From CALXSC01 sp964493475 (GTDB taxonomy: Bacteria > Pseudomonadota > Alphaproteobacteria > Rickettsiales > UBA1997): 22,172 nt of DNA. The stretch lies in the NCBI GenBank assembly GCA_964493475.1, contig CAZBNS010000020.1:1-22172 (forward strand), written 5' to 3'. The translations under genes were made by a program, and so were the position numbers. Under the pieces are notes generated by a model. It was not told the origin of the DNA, ran no database searches, and saw only the letters and a list, made by a program, of their open reading frames with translations. Position 1 is the first letter of the stretch. Every line of letters starts with the position of its first letter. Positions 1 to 6,716 of this stretch are shown one piece after another.

Positions 1-43
1 TGGTTTCTTTAAGCTGTTTGGGAATAAGAGTATTTGTTTTTGC

Positions 44-130
44 TGTTTGTAGGTGGAGGGAGTTGTTTGTAAGCTGAGGGAGTTGTTGTAGGTGAAGGCG
101 TTGTTTGCAAGTGGTGGTGTTTGTAGGTGG
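44..130. repeat. Degenerate G/T-rich tandem repeat (about 16-21 bp units)
   Basis: On the minus strand, units beginning CACCTACAAACA, CACTTGCAAACA, CACCTACAACA and CAGCTTACAAACA follow each other at 16-21 bp spacing. The patch is strongly strand-asymmetric, with G and T on the plus strand. Two minus-strand frames stay open through it to the window edge and would read as Thr/Pro/Gln/Asn-rich peptides. Open frames are expected because the complement has few stop-forming combinations, so I do not call a gene. It may be the 3' part of a repeat-rich gene or a degraded intergenic repeat. Confidence 0.45.
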
Positions 131-212
131 CTGTGTTGTGAATTGTTGTTGAAGAGGTGATGGTGATTGTAGACAGTAATGGTTTGTTTGTGCGAGAAAT
201 AGAAAAAAAATG

Positions 213-275
213 ATATTAAGACATAGGTATTACAATATTAAGATATGAATACAATATTAAAACACAAATATTATA
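213..275. repeat. Short A/T tandem repeat, three units of 22/19/22 bp
   Basis: Three consecutive units start with ATATTAAGACAT, ATATTAAGATAT and ATATTAAAACAC and end in TACA or TATA. They are at 213-234, 235-253 and 254-275. The rest of 1-452 is A/T-rich with no gene I can support. Confidence 0.5.
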
Positions 276-322
276 ATATGTTAGCAATATAGATTATTAA
301 TATTTTATTAATAATTTTTCCA

Positions 323-349
323 TGAGGCGCTTGAGAGGGCGCTTTTTTA
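323..349 (+). terminator. Weak intrinsic terminator upstream of iscS
   Basis: GAGGCGC pairs with GCGCTTT (with two G-U pairs) around an 8-nt loop and is followed by a T tract. It is a GC island in A/T-rich DNA. It would end a plus-strand transcript coming from left of the window. The GC core is only four base pairs, so it is a modest prediction. Confidence 0.4.
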
Positions 350-452
350 TAATAGTATTTAATTCAACTAAATATATTAAAAGTTGGTAATGCCTAACAA
401 AATGGTTGATTTTATCTAAAGTTTGGTTATATATGTAATTGATAATAATTAA

Positions 453-1655
453 ATGCTGATTATGAGACCTAGAATACCAATATATTTAGATTTTCAAGCT
501 ACGACTCCTATGGATAAAAGAGTTTTTGATGCAATGTATCCGTATTTTATGGAAGAATTTGGTAATTGCCATTCTAATAGCCATGTATTTGGTTGGAAAG
601 CGATGGACGCTGTGAAAAAAGCTAGAAAACAAGTGGCTGATGTGATAAATGCGAAACTAGAGGAAATTATTTTTACATCTGGTGCAACGGAATCTAATAA
701 TTTGGCTATAAAGGGTATAGCGGGGGCAAATAGAACTGCTGAGAAAAATCATGTAATTTCGGCAAAAACAGAGCATAAGTGTGTTTTGGAAAGTGTAAAG
801 AGTTTGAAAAAGGAAGGTTTTGATATTACTTTATTAAATGTCCAACATGATGGGCTGATTTCACTTGAGGAGCTTGAAAAGGCAATCACGGAAAAGACTA
901 TTTTGGTTTCTGTAATGGGGGTTAATAATGAAATTGGTGTGATACAGCCGTTAGAAGAAATTGGAGCAATTTGCAAAAAACATGGGGTTATTTTCCATAC
1001 AGACTGTGCGCAAGCTTTTGGTAAAATTCCTTTAGATGTTGAAAAAATGAATATAGATTTAATGAGTATTTCTGGGCATAAAATTTATGCTCCAAAAGGT
1101 GTTGGGGCTCTTTATATTAGAGATGGAATTAAAATTGAACCATTATTTAGCGGCGGCGGGCAAGAAAGAAAACTTCGTTCTGGAACATTGCCAGTGCCAT
1201 TGGTTGTTGGATTGGGTGCTGCGGCAAAATTCGCAAAACGAGATATGGAAAAAAATGCAAAACATGCGAAAGAACTATTTGATATATTATATAAGTCCTT
1301 GTCGAAAATGGAAGGAGTTTATTTAAACGGCAGTAAAGAGCATAGATGGTATGGCAATGCAAATTACAGTTTTGCTGGTGTTGAAGGGGAATCCATAATG
1401 ATAAGGTGTAAAGAAGTCGCTGTATCATCAGGTTCTGCCTGCACTTCAGATAATCTTAAGCCGTCTTATGTGATTGAGGCTTTAGGTGGAGATCCCGAGT
1501 TGGCTCATTCTTCAATTAGAATCGGTATTGGAACAAAAACAACAAAAGATGAGATTTTATATTTTATAGACAGATTGAAGCAGGAAGTTAAATATTTAAG
1601 AGGTATGAGCCCATTATGGGATCAAATGAAAGCAAGAGAACAATCACAATCTTAA
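453..1655 (+). CDS. iscS: Cysteine desulfurase IscS (400 aa)
   Basis: PLP-dependent enzyme that removes sulfur from L-cysteine to give alanine and a protein-bound persulfide, supplying Fe-S cluster assembly and tRNA thiolation in the cytoplasm. Visible features are the N-terminal YLDFQATTP motif (11-19), the TSGATESNN cofactor loop (75-83), the PLP lysine K210 in SGHK, the RSGTLP motif (242-247), and the catalytic loop SSGSACTS with C330. The C-terminal SPLWD is typical of IscS rather than NifS/SufS proteins. Length matches the family (about 400 aa). A second ATG three codons in (462) is an equally possible start; neither has a Shine-Dalgarno. The usual partner iscU is not next to it. Fe-S supply fits the clustered Fe-S enzyme (hydrogenase) encoded further right, though no operon link is seen. 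Confidence 0.95.
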   Translation: MLIMRPRIPIYLDFQATTPMDKRVFDAMYPYFMEEFGNCHSNSHVFGWKAMDAVKKARKQVADVINAKLEEIIFTSGATESNNLAIKGIAGANRTAEKNHVISAKTEHKCVLESVKSLKKEGFDITLLNVQHDGLISLEELEKAITEKTILVSVMGVNNEIGVIQPLEEIGAICKKHGVIFHTDCAQAFGKIPLDVEKMNIDLMSISGHKIYAPKGVGALYIRDGIKIEPLFSGGGQERKLRSGTLPVPLVVGLGAAAKFAKRDMEKNAKHAKELFDILYKSLSKMEGVYLNGSKEHRWYGNANYSFAGVEGESIMIRCKEVAVSSGSACTSDNLKPSYVIEALGGDPELAHSSIRIGIGTKTTKDEILYFIDRLKQEVKYLRGMSPLWDQMKAREQSQS

Positions 1656-1744
1656 ATTTTATTAAAAGTATTTTTAAAAAAATAGTTGTTGATTTTAAGG
1701 CGTATTATTATAATTTTAAATTATATTCAACAAAGTAAAAAAAT

Positions 1745-2044
1745 ATGTTTAAAAAAGATGGTGAAGCTACAACAAGGCTTGATTATAAATTTCTTGTAAT
1801 ACTTATATTATTACTTGCTATTCTTTGTTTAGAAGGTGTTCGTACATACAAAACATGCAAATGTTTTCGTAAATATGGAGCAGAAAAAATGATGAATAAG
1901 CAACCTCCATTTAATAAATATGGTAAAGAAATGAGATTTGAAGGCATGAATAAAGGTTGCGAGCAAAAGGCAAAAACATTTAAGGAACAAAAGCCAAAAA
2001 CACCAGCTCCAGCAGCAACTACACAAAAACAAGAGAAGAAATAA
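1745..2044 (+). CDS. Small single-pass membrane protein, unknown (99 aa)
   Basis: I do not recognise a family. The protein has a short N-terminal segment, one hydrophobic helix (about 14-33, rich in Leu/Ile/Val), a CKC pair just after it, then a very basic stretch and a Lys/Pro/Ala/Thr/Gln-rich tail (about 78-99) that looks disordered. It follows iscS by about 90 bp on the same strand and is closed by the strong hairpin at 2093-2155, so it may share the iscS transcript. No Shine-Dalgarno is visible before the ATG. The hydrophobic segment followed by a basic, low-complexity tail is the only support for it being real; a spurious frame cannot be excluded. Confidence 0.55.
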   Translation: MFKKDGEATTRLDYKFLVILILLLAILCLEGVRTYKTCKCFRKYGAEKMMNKQPPFNKYGKEMRFEGMNKGCEQKAKTFKEQKPKTPAPAATTQKQEKK

Positions 2045-2092
2045 TAAAAGCTGTTAGTATTTTTAATCCTTAAGGTCATTATTAGTAATCTA

Positions 2093-2155
2093 TTAACAAA
2101 ACCACAATTTTAATTTAGAATTAACAAACTAAGTTAAAGTTGTGGTTTTTGTTAA
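2093..2155. terminator. Long near-perfect hairpin, probable bidirectional terminator
   Basis: The arm at 2093-2113 (TTAACAAAACCAC then AATTTTAA) pairs with 2134-2155 (TTAAAGTTGTGG then TTTTTGTTAA), with one bulge and one G-T pair, around a 20-nt loop. T-rich right arms on both strands suit termination in either direction. It closes the iscS-side transcript before mreB. Confidence 0.65.
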
Positions 2156-2159
2156 CGAA

Positions 2160-2235
2160 TTAGTTGACTTGTACGATTGCGGGTGTAGCCTTCCCCGCAA
2201 GGAACGAGCAGTTGGAAACAGCCATAGTTTTTTTT
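2160..2235 (+). ncRNA. Candidate structured small RNA or leader (GC-rich patch)
   Basis: This is a GC-rich patch in an otherwise A/T-rich 446-bp gap. TTGCGGG (2177-2183) pairs perfectly with CCCGCAA (2194-2200) around a 10-nt loop. A further GC-containing segment runs to 2223 and ends in eight T (2228-2235). GC islands of this kind in A/T-rich genomes often mark structured RNAs. I could not match it to 4.5S, 6S, RNase P, tmRNA or a known riboswitch, and the strand is not certain. Confidence 0.3.
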
Positions 2236-2389
2236 AGTGTTTTTAGACACTCAGAAAACGTTCAATGAAAATCCATAATATATTATTAATATTTTAATTA
2301 TTTTGTTTAAAGTTTATTATATAAATTTTATTATATTTTATTTGTTGCGAGCTATTCAAACTCTAAGAGTGTCTAATCACCAAAAAAAA
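2228..2389. repeat. 162-bp A/T-rich element with inverted terminal repeats, upstream of mreB
   Basis: The left end (2228-2252: eight T, then AGTG, then TTAGACACTC) is the inverse of the right end (2367-2389: GAGTGTCTAA, then CACC, then eight A). About 21 positions match, with one 2-nt indel. The interior is nearly all A/T. The rest of the gap to mreB (2390-2490) is A/T-rich and presumably holds the mreB promoter, but I could not pick one. Confidence 0.4.
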
Positions 2390-2490
2390 TTATCAATATT
2401 ATATTGTAAATAAAAAAAATTATTGTATTTCTCTAAATGTTTGTATTTACAAAACGATATTAATGTATTAACAAAACGGTATTAATTTTT

Positions 2491-3531
2491 ATGTTTAAAT
2501 TATTTTCAATTATGTCTAAAGATATTGGCATAGATTTAGGGACAGCAAACACAGTTATTTGCTCAAATGATGTTGGTGTTATATTAAATGAGCCTTCAGT
2601 TGTTGCTTTACTAGAGGAAGATGGCAGAAAAGTTCCTTATGCTTTTGGTAAAGAAGCAAAAATGATGTTGGGAAGAACTCCAACAAAAATTGATGTTATA
2701 AGACCAATGAAAGATGGAGTTATTGCCGATTTTAGAGTAGCTGGAGATATGATAAAATATTTTATACACTCAGTTAATACTTCTAAATCGTGGTTTGGGC
2801 CATTAATTGTTGTTTGTGTTCCATCGGGATCCACGCCAGTTGAAAGAAAAGCTATTCAAGAGGCAGCAGAATCATCTGGAGCAAGAGAGGTATTTTTAAT
2901 AGAAGAACCGATGGCATCAGCTATTGGTGCAAGCTTGCCAGTTCTTGAACCTACGGGATCAATTATTGTTGATATTGGCGGTGGAACTTCAGAAATTGGT
3001 GTACTTTCTTTGGGCGGCTTAGTTTATGGAAAATCACTTAGAATTGCGGGTGATAAATTAGACGAAGCAATCATAAATTATATAAGAAGAAATTTTAATT
3101 TATTAATCGGCGAAACAACTGCAGAAAAAATTAAAATGACAATTGGCGCAGCGTGTGCTCCACTTGATGGAACAGACGGCGCTGTTATGGAAGTTAGAGG
3201 AAGAGATTTAACTGATGGTGTTCCACGAGAAATGGTTTTAACAGAAAAACAAATCTCAGAAAGTGTTGCAGAACCAATATCAAAAATAGTTGAAGCTGTA
3301 AAAATTGCTTTAGAATGCATTCCTCCAGAATTATCTTCAGATATTGTTGAAAGAGGCATAGTTTTAGCCGGAGGTGCTGCTTTATTGAAAAATCTTGATT
3401 ATGTAATATCAAAAACAACCGGATTATCAGTTTTTGTAGCCGAAGATCCATTATTATGTGTTGTTAATGGTATTAGAAGAGTTTTATGTGATATGAAAAC
3501 ATTTAAAGGCGTATTATTTAAACAAAGCTAA
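2491..3531 (+). CDS. mreB: Rod-shape actin homologue MreB (346 aa)
   Basis: Bacterial actin that polymerises on the inner face of the membrane and steers lateral cell-wall synthesis. The nucleotide-binding signatures are present in order: phosphate-1 loop GIDLGTANT (13-21), phosphate-2 loop DIGGGTSEIG (161-170), and the adenosine motif GIVLAGGAALLKNLD (289-303). The short N-terminus MFKLFSIMSK is amphipathic, as expected for direct membrane binding. The connecting motif VPSGSTPVERKA (110-121) and IEEPMASAIG (137-146) match the family closely. Length is normal. Its stop codon overlaps the mreC start by one base (TAATG), so the two are translationally coupled. The organism is therefore probably rod-shaped or elongating. 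No Shine-Dalgarno is visible. Confidence 0.96.
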   Translation: MFKLFSIMSKDIGIDLGTANTVICSNDVGVILNEPSVVALLEEDGRKVPYAFGKEAKMMLGRTPTKIDVIRPMKDGVIADFRVAGDMIKYFIHSVNTSKSWFGPLIVVCVPSGSTPVERKAIQEAAESSGAREVFLIEEPMASAIGASLPVLEPTGSIIVDIGGGTSEIGVLSLGGLVYGKSLRIAGDKLDEAIINYIRRNFNLLIGETTAEKIKMTIGAACAPLDGTDGAVMEVRGRDLTDGVPREMVLTEKQISESVAEPISKIVEAVKIALECIPPELSSDIVERGIVLAGGAALLKNLDYVISKTTGLSVFVAEDPLLCVVNGIRRVLCDMKTFKGVLFKQS

Positions 3532-4415
3532 TGATTGCAAAAAGTTATTCTTATAAAAAACATTATGTAAGCAGCCCATCAGGTAATACAAAAATGATGA
3601 GGTATTACTTCTATACTTTTTTTTTAAAAGTTTTCTATTTTTTATTAGTAGTATTAAGTATCATCATAATAAATATTAGCATAATGAACAAAAATTTTGA
3701 CTTACTTATAAGAAACAAAATTTTAACAATTTCAAAACCAATTTTTTTTGTTGCTGAAACTCCATTTAATTTGCTTTTTGACTTTATCATTTCAGTAAAA
3801 AATTTAACTCTAACATATATAATAAATAACGACTTAAAACAAGAAAATATCGCCTTAAAAAAGCTATACTTAGAAAGTTTAGAAATGAAAATTGAAAATG
3901 AAAACTTAAAACAAATGTTAAATTTTATAGACGAAATCAACATAAATTATCATTTCATTACATCAAAAGTATATTTATCCACAAAAAACAATATGGAAAA
4001 TACATTAACTCTTAATATCGGAAGCAGCCACGGTATTCAAGAAGGCAATCTTGTTTTAGGCAAAAGAAAAAGTGTAATCGGAAGAACAATCAACATAAGA
4101 GAAAACAATTCCGACGTTTTATTATTAACCGATATTAACTCAAAAATTCCAGTTTATACTTTAAACACAAATGAAAGATTAATATTATCGGGTTCCAATG
4201 GCAATTATCTTCAAATAGATTTCTTTAATTCAAAAAATCCAAACTTAGTTGAAGACGATTTGGTTTACACATCTGGTGATTCAAATATCATTCCAAACGG
4301 CCTGTATGTTGGAAAAATCAAAAAAATAAAGAATAAATTCATGGTTGAGACAGATGAAGAAATGAATAAAATATTCACCGTAATGATAATTATTCCAAAA
4401 ATAATAAATAAATAA
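3531..4415 (+). CDS. mreC: Cell-shape protein MreC (294 aa)
   Basis: Bitopic membrane protein that forms periplasmic filaments and links MreB to the peptidoglycan elongation machinery (MreD, RodA, PBP2). Order of parts: a basic cytoplasmic N-terminus (1-25), one transmembrane helix (about 31-52), a coiled-coil region rich in Glu/Lys/Leu (about 100-135), then the two-lobed beta domain (about 140-294). In the beta domain GSSHGIQEGNLVLG, VIGRTI and the TSGDSNIIPNGLYVGKI segment are typical MreC. It starts inside the mreB stop codon. The expected mreD is not downstream; the next gene is convergent, so mreD must lie elsewhere or be absent. Sequence is divergent and Asn/Ile/Lys-rich, reflecting the base composition. 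Confidence 0.92.
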   Translation: MIAKSYSYKKHYVSSPSGNTKMMRYYFYTFFLKVFYFLLVVLSIIIINISIMNKNFDLLIRNKILTISKPIFFVAETPFNLLFDFIISVKNLTLTYIINNDLKQENIALKKLYLESLEMKIENENLKQMLNFIDEININYHFITSKVYLSTKNNMENTLTLNIGSSHGIQEGNLVLGKRKSVIGRTINIRENNSDVLLLTDINSKIPVYTLNTNERLILSGSNGNYLQIDFFNSKNPNLVEDDLVYTSGDSNIIPNGLYVGKIKKIKNKFMVETDEEMNKIFTVMIIIPKIINK

Positions 4416-4451
4416 TTTTTTATAAGGTTGGAAGGCTTAACACTATAAATC

Positions 4452-4650
4452 TTTGTGGTGTTAGGTCTCCTTTTGTGGTGTTGGGTCTTGTTGTAGTGTT
4501 AGGTCTCTCATGGTGTGTTTGTGGTGTTGGGTCTCCGAACCCAACACCAGAAAATATCAAATCTTAATTTATTTTTTTGTTTAAATTTGAGATAACACCA
4601 GGTGTTGGGTTCGGAGACCCAACACCACAAAGGAGACCCAACACCACAAA
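4452..4650. repeat. REPIN-like palindromic element, copy A with 19-bp unit expansion
   Basis: The core is 104 bp (4523-4626): a 26-nt hairpin end at 4523-4548, a 52-bp A/T-rich centre, and the exact inverse of that hairpin at 4601-4626. Each end alone folds into a 10-bp stem (GGTGTTGGGT with ACCCAACACC) and 6-nt loop. The outer unit GGAGACCCAACACCACAAA is repeated exactly twice in tandem on the right (4613-4631, 4632-4650). It occurs once exactly (4518-4536) and three more times in degenerate form (from 4452) in inverse orientation on the left. It sits between convergent mreC and the 144-aa gene, so it probably also serves as a two-way terminator. Confidence 0.85.
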
Positions 4651-4667
4651 GGATAAGAAAAAATAAA

Positions 4668-5102
4668 TTAATAATCGCAACTCATTCTATTAATAACATC
4701 TACCCCGATAACATTGTTTTTACTATCAAAAGAACATTTTACACAATTCTCTTCTTTAGCCCCAAAAGCATTAGGTGTTTTTATTAAAAAATATCCATAC
4801 CCAGCACCGTTTTTTCTCAAAGAAACAGAACTTTTACCAAAACTGGAATAGACCGTGCTTGATAAATAATAACTGCAATTATTAACACCATCATTTGAGT
4901 GATCTGTCGCCGCCATAATACAAAAAGATAAAAAAATAATTGGTAATAATAATGTTATCAATATTTTATAAGAACTTTCACTATTGCGTTTAATATTTTC
5001 TATTAGTTTAGTAAAAGAATTTTCAAAAATTATAAACAAAAAAATTAAAATCCCTAGGATAGTAAGAAAAATAAATATAGCATCAAGTAGTTCTAGTTCC
5101 AT
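4668..5102 (-). CDS. Small membrane protein with cysteine-bearing outer domain, unknown (144 aa)
   Basis: I do not recognise a family. Two hydrophobic helices are visible (about 7-26 and 46-65), separated by a short charged loop, followed by an 80-residue domain. That domain has Cys at 76, 120, 123 and 142, including a CVKC pair, is rich in Ser/Asn/Gly/Tyr, and is probably extracytoplasmic. The paired cysteines could form disulfides or bind a metal. It is divergent to the XRE regulator (106-bp gap) and convergent to mreC, with repeat copy A at its 3' end. The pairing suggests regulation by the XRE protein. Its position between two copies of the same repeat hints at an accessory cassette. Confidence 0.65.
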   Translation of the reverse strand: MELELLDAIFIFLTILGILIFLFIIFENSFTKLIENIKRNSESSYKILITLLLPIIFLSFCIMAATDHSNDGVNNCSYYLSSTVYSSFGKSSVSLRKNGAGYGYFLIKTPNAFGAKEENCVKCSFDSKNNVIGVDVINRMSCDY

Positions 5103-5154
5103 AAATACATACCAGTAGTTAATATATTAATATTAATTAAACATTAATGGTTAA

Positions 5155-5183
5155 TTGTCAAGAAATTTATTTACCAATAGCAT
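5155..5183 (+). promoter_or_regulatory. Predicted promoter of the XRE regulator
   Basis: A -35 like TTGTCA (5155-5160) and a -10 like TAGCAT (5178-5183) are separated by exactly 17 bp. The -10 falls in the centre of the 27-bp dyad described separately. The match to consensus is moderate. Confidence 0.4.
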
Positions 5184-5192
5184 GTAAATAAA
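5166..5192. promoter_or_regulatory. 27-bp dyad, likely XRE operator
   Basis: TTTATTTAC (5166-5174) and GTAAATAAA (5184-5192) are perfect 9-bp inverted arms around a 9-nt spacer. The dyad lies 17 bp before the XRE start codon and covers the predicted -10, as expected for autorepression. It is also in the shared intergenic region of the divergent 144-aa gene. Confidence 0.55.
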
Positions 5193-5208
5193 AAGTAAAC
5201 CAAACTAT

Positions 5209-5496
5209 ATGAATAAATTTCAAGAGTATTTGGCAAACAACATAAGGCTAATAAGGAAAAGGAAAAAGTTAACTCAAATGCAATTAGCTGATTTATGTGA
5301 AACTTCTACAAATTATATAGGATTGATGGAAACAGCGAGAAGATTTCCATCGGTTGATATGTTGGAAAAAATTGCAAATGCCTTGGAACTGAAACCTCAA
5401 GAATTGTTTGCTGAACCAATAGGAAACTGCAATAGCACCAATAAGAAAGACAGAATTTTAGCTAGAATTGTTGAAGTGCTGAGTGAAGAAATGTAA
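5209..5496 (+). CDS. XRE/Cro-family helix-turn-helix regulator (95 aa)
   Basis: Single-domain DNA-binding protein of the HTH_3 type. The motif LTQMQLADLCETSTNYIGLME (about 21-41) gives the two DNA-reading helices, followed by FPSVDMLEKIANALELKPQELF (46-67), the usual dimer-side helices. Residues 68-95 form a short polar tail without an effector or peptidase domain. Such small regulators often control themselves and a neighbour; the dyad at 5166-5192 over its own promoter supports this. It is divergent to the 144-aa membrane protein gene. No Shine-Dalgarno precedes the ATG. It could be the antitoxin of a two-gene system, but the membrane partner does not resemble a known toxin, so I leave it as a transcription factor. 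Confidence 0.88.
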   Translation: MNKFQEYLANNIRLIRKRKKLTQMQLADLCETSTNYIGLMETARRFPSVDMLEKIANALELKPQELFAEPIGNCNSTNKKDRILARIVEVLSEEM

Positions 5497-5531
5497 TCGT
5501 TTATTTATCTAAAATGATATTTTACAACTGT

Positions 5532-5640
5532 AGTGTTGGATCTTCGAACTCAACACCAAAAAATGTCAAATCTTAATTTATTTTTTGGTTTAACTTTGAG
5601 ATAACATCAGGTGTTGGGTTCGGAGACCCAACACCACAAA
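5532..5640. repeat. REPIN-like palindromic element, copy B
   Basis: The 104-bp core (5532-5635) matches copy A at about 95 of 104 positions counted by eye, in the same orientation. The right hairpin end is identical, the left end has four changes and the centre five. One exact outer unit GGAGACCCAACACCACAAA lies at 5622-5640; there is no tandem expansion here. It lies between the convergent XRE gene and the 351-aa gene. Confidence 0.85.
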
Positions 5641-5659
5641 AGAAGCTGAAAATATATTA

Positions 5660-6715
5660 TTATTTTTTTATTAAACTATCTAATTTTTTTATTATTATTT
5701 TTCTCTCTTCTTTGCAAATATCCTTTGTAATATCTTTATCAGAAAGTATTTCTTTGGCATATTTTAAATATTTATCATAAATATTTTTGTTATTCATTGC
5801 AATATCTAATAATTTATTATCGAATAATTCATCAAAGTATTTTTTATTAATGGGTATGTACTTTATTGATGTTTTAATTAAACTTCTTATACTAATATTT
5901 CCATATTTAAAATCATTAATTTCAGATAAATATTTTTTATCATATTTATTTGTCAATTTTAAAAAGAATTCAAGCAATATTTCGAAATGATAATTATTAT
6001 CATTTATTATGCTATTTTTCAAATCATCAATTAAATAAAAATATAATTCCCATAGTATATCTTTGTCATCTTTTATATATTTTTGATATACTTTTACAAT
6101 TAATCCTTTACTTCCTAGTGCGCTTTTAAATATAACATCATCAAGAACAAATATAGTCTTAATTAATATTATAGCTGTTGCAATAATATTAATAATGTAA
6201 GTTATCACTCCAAAATTAAAAATTTTTATATAATTTTGTAAAATTAAATAAAATAAAAATACGAATGAATTTATAAAGAATGATTTACTTTTACTATTAT
6301 CTATAATTTGTTTTGATATAAATTCTATATTTTTTGTGAGACTTTTTAATTTATCTTTTAAAATTTGAAGTATTAAAGGTAATAAAAATGTTGGAATTGC
6401 AATCGCAACAGCACAAATCATACTAAACCCATTATTTGTATAGTTCTGAGCATCGCTAAAAAACCAACTACTTTTTAAAAACCACAAATCAATATTTTGA
6501 AAAATATCATTTTCAAAACACTTAGTGACTAAAAATGGAAAATCTATATATTGAAAACAAACAAAACTATTAATTATTCTTAATATAATTAAAACAATTA
6601 TCACTAAAAAAAATATTATTAAAAAATTATCATTTAAAAAAATAAATAAATTCCTCAGATAGTTTTTGAATCCTTTTTCTATATTTTCTTCTAAATTAAT
6701 ATTATTTCTTTCCAT
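5660..6715 (-). CDS. Four-helix membrane protein, unknown (351 aa)
   Basis: I do not recognise a family. Four hydrophobic helices are predicted: about 31-50, 97-118, 147-165 and 168-190. A 160-residue C-terminal part (about 195-351), rich in Lys/Asp/Ile/Tyr, is probably cytoplasmic. Composition is extremely Asn/Ile/Lys-rich, more so than its neighbour clpB, consistent with weakly constrained or transferred DNA. Its start lies one base after the clpB stop (TGA then T then ATG), so it is almost certainly translated from the clpB transcript and would be heat-inducible if clpB is. The layout, membrane helices followed by a helical soluble domain, recalls several defence- or stress-associated membrane proteins, but nothing specific supports that. 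Repeat copy B is 20 bp beyond its stop. Confidence 0.7.
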   Translation of the reverse strand: MERNNINLEENIEKGFKNYLRNLFIFLNDNFLIIFFLVIIVLIILRIINSFVCFQYIDFPFLVTKCFENDIFQNIDLWFLKSSWFFSDAQNYTNNGFSMICAVAIAIPTFLLPLILQILKDKLKSLTKNIEFISKQIIDNSKSKSFFINSFVFLFYLILQNYIKIFNFGVITYIINIIATAIILIKTIFVLDDVIFKSALGSKGLIVKVYQKYIKDDKDILWELYFYLIDDLKNSIINDNNYHFEILLEFFLKLTNKYDKKYLSEINDFKYGNISIRSLIKTSIKYIPINKKYFDELFDNKLLDIAMNNKNIYDKYLKYAKEILSDKDITKDICKEERKIIIKKLDSLIKK

Positions 6716-6716
6716 A

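Noticed and set aside
1..200. Minus-strand open frames reading as Thr/Pro/Gln/Asn-rich peptides
   Set aside because: The plus strand is G/T-rich, so the complement rarely forms stops. More than one frame is open, there is no start codon context, and no family is recognisable.
2160..2235. Match to 4.5S SRP RNA (AAGGAACGAGCAG resembling GGAAGGAAGCAGCC)
   Set aside because: The conserved GGAA tetraloop helix and the AGG/AGCAG internal loop cannot be formed; resemblance is only over a few bases.
4452..4650. CRISPR array
   Set aside because: The 19-bp units abut or are mirror-inverted, with no unique spacers of uniform length and no cas genes nearby.
4602..4787. Short plus-strand frame of about 61 codons
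   Set aside because: It begins inside the right hairpin of repeat copy A and runs antisense through the end of the 144-aa gene; no independent support.
5209..5496. Antitoxin of a toxin-antitoxin pair with the 144-aa gene
   Set aside because: The genes are divergent rather than overlapping in one operon, and the membrane protein has no known toxin motif.
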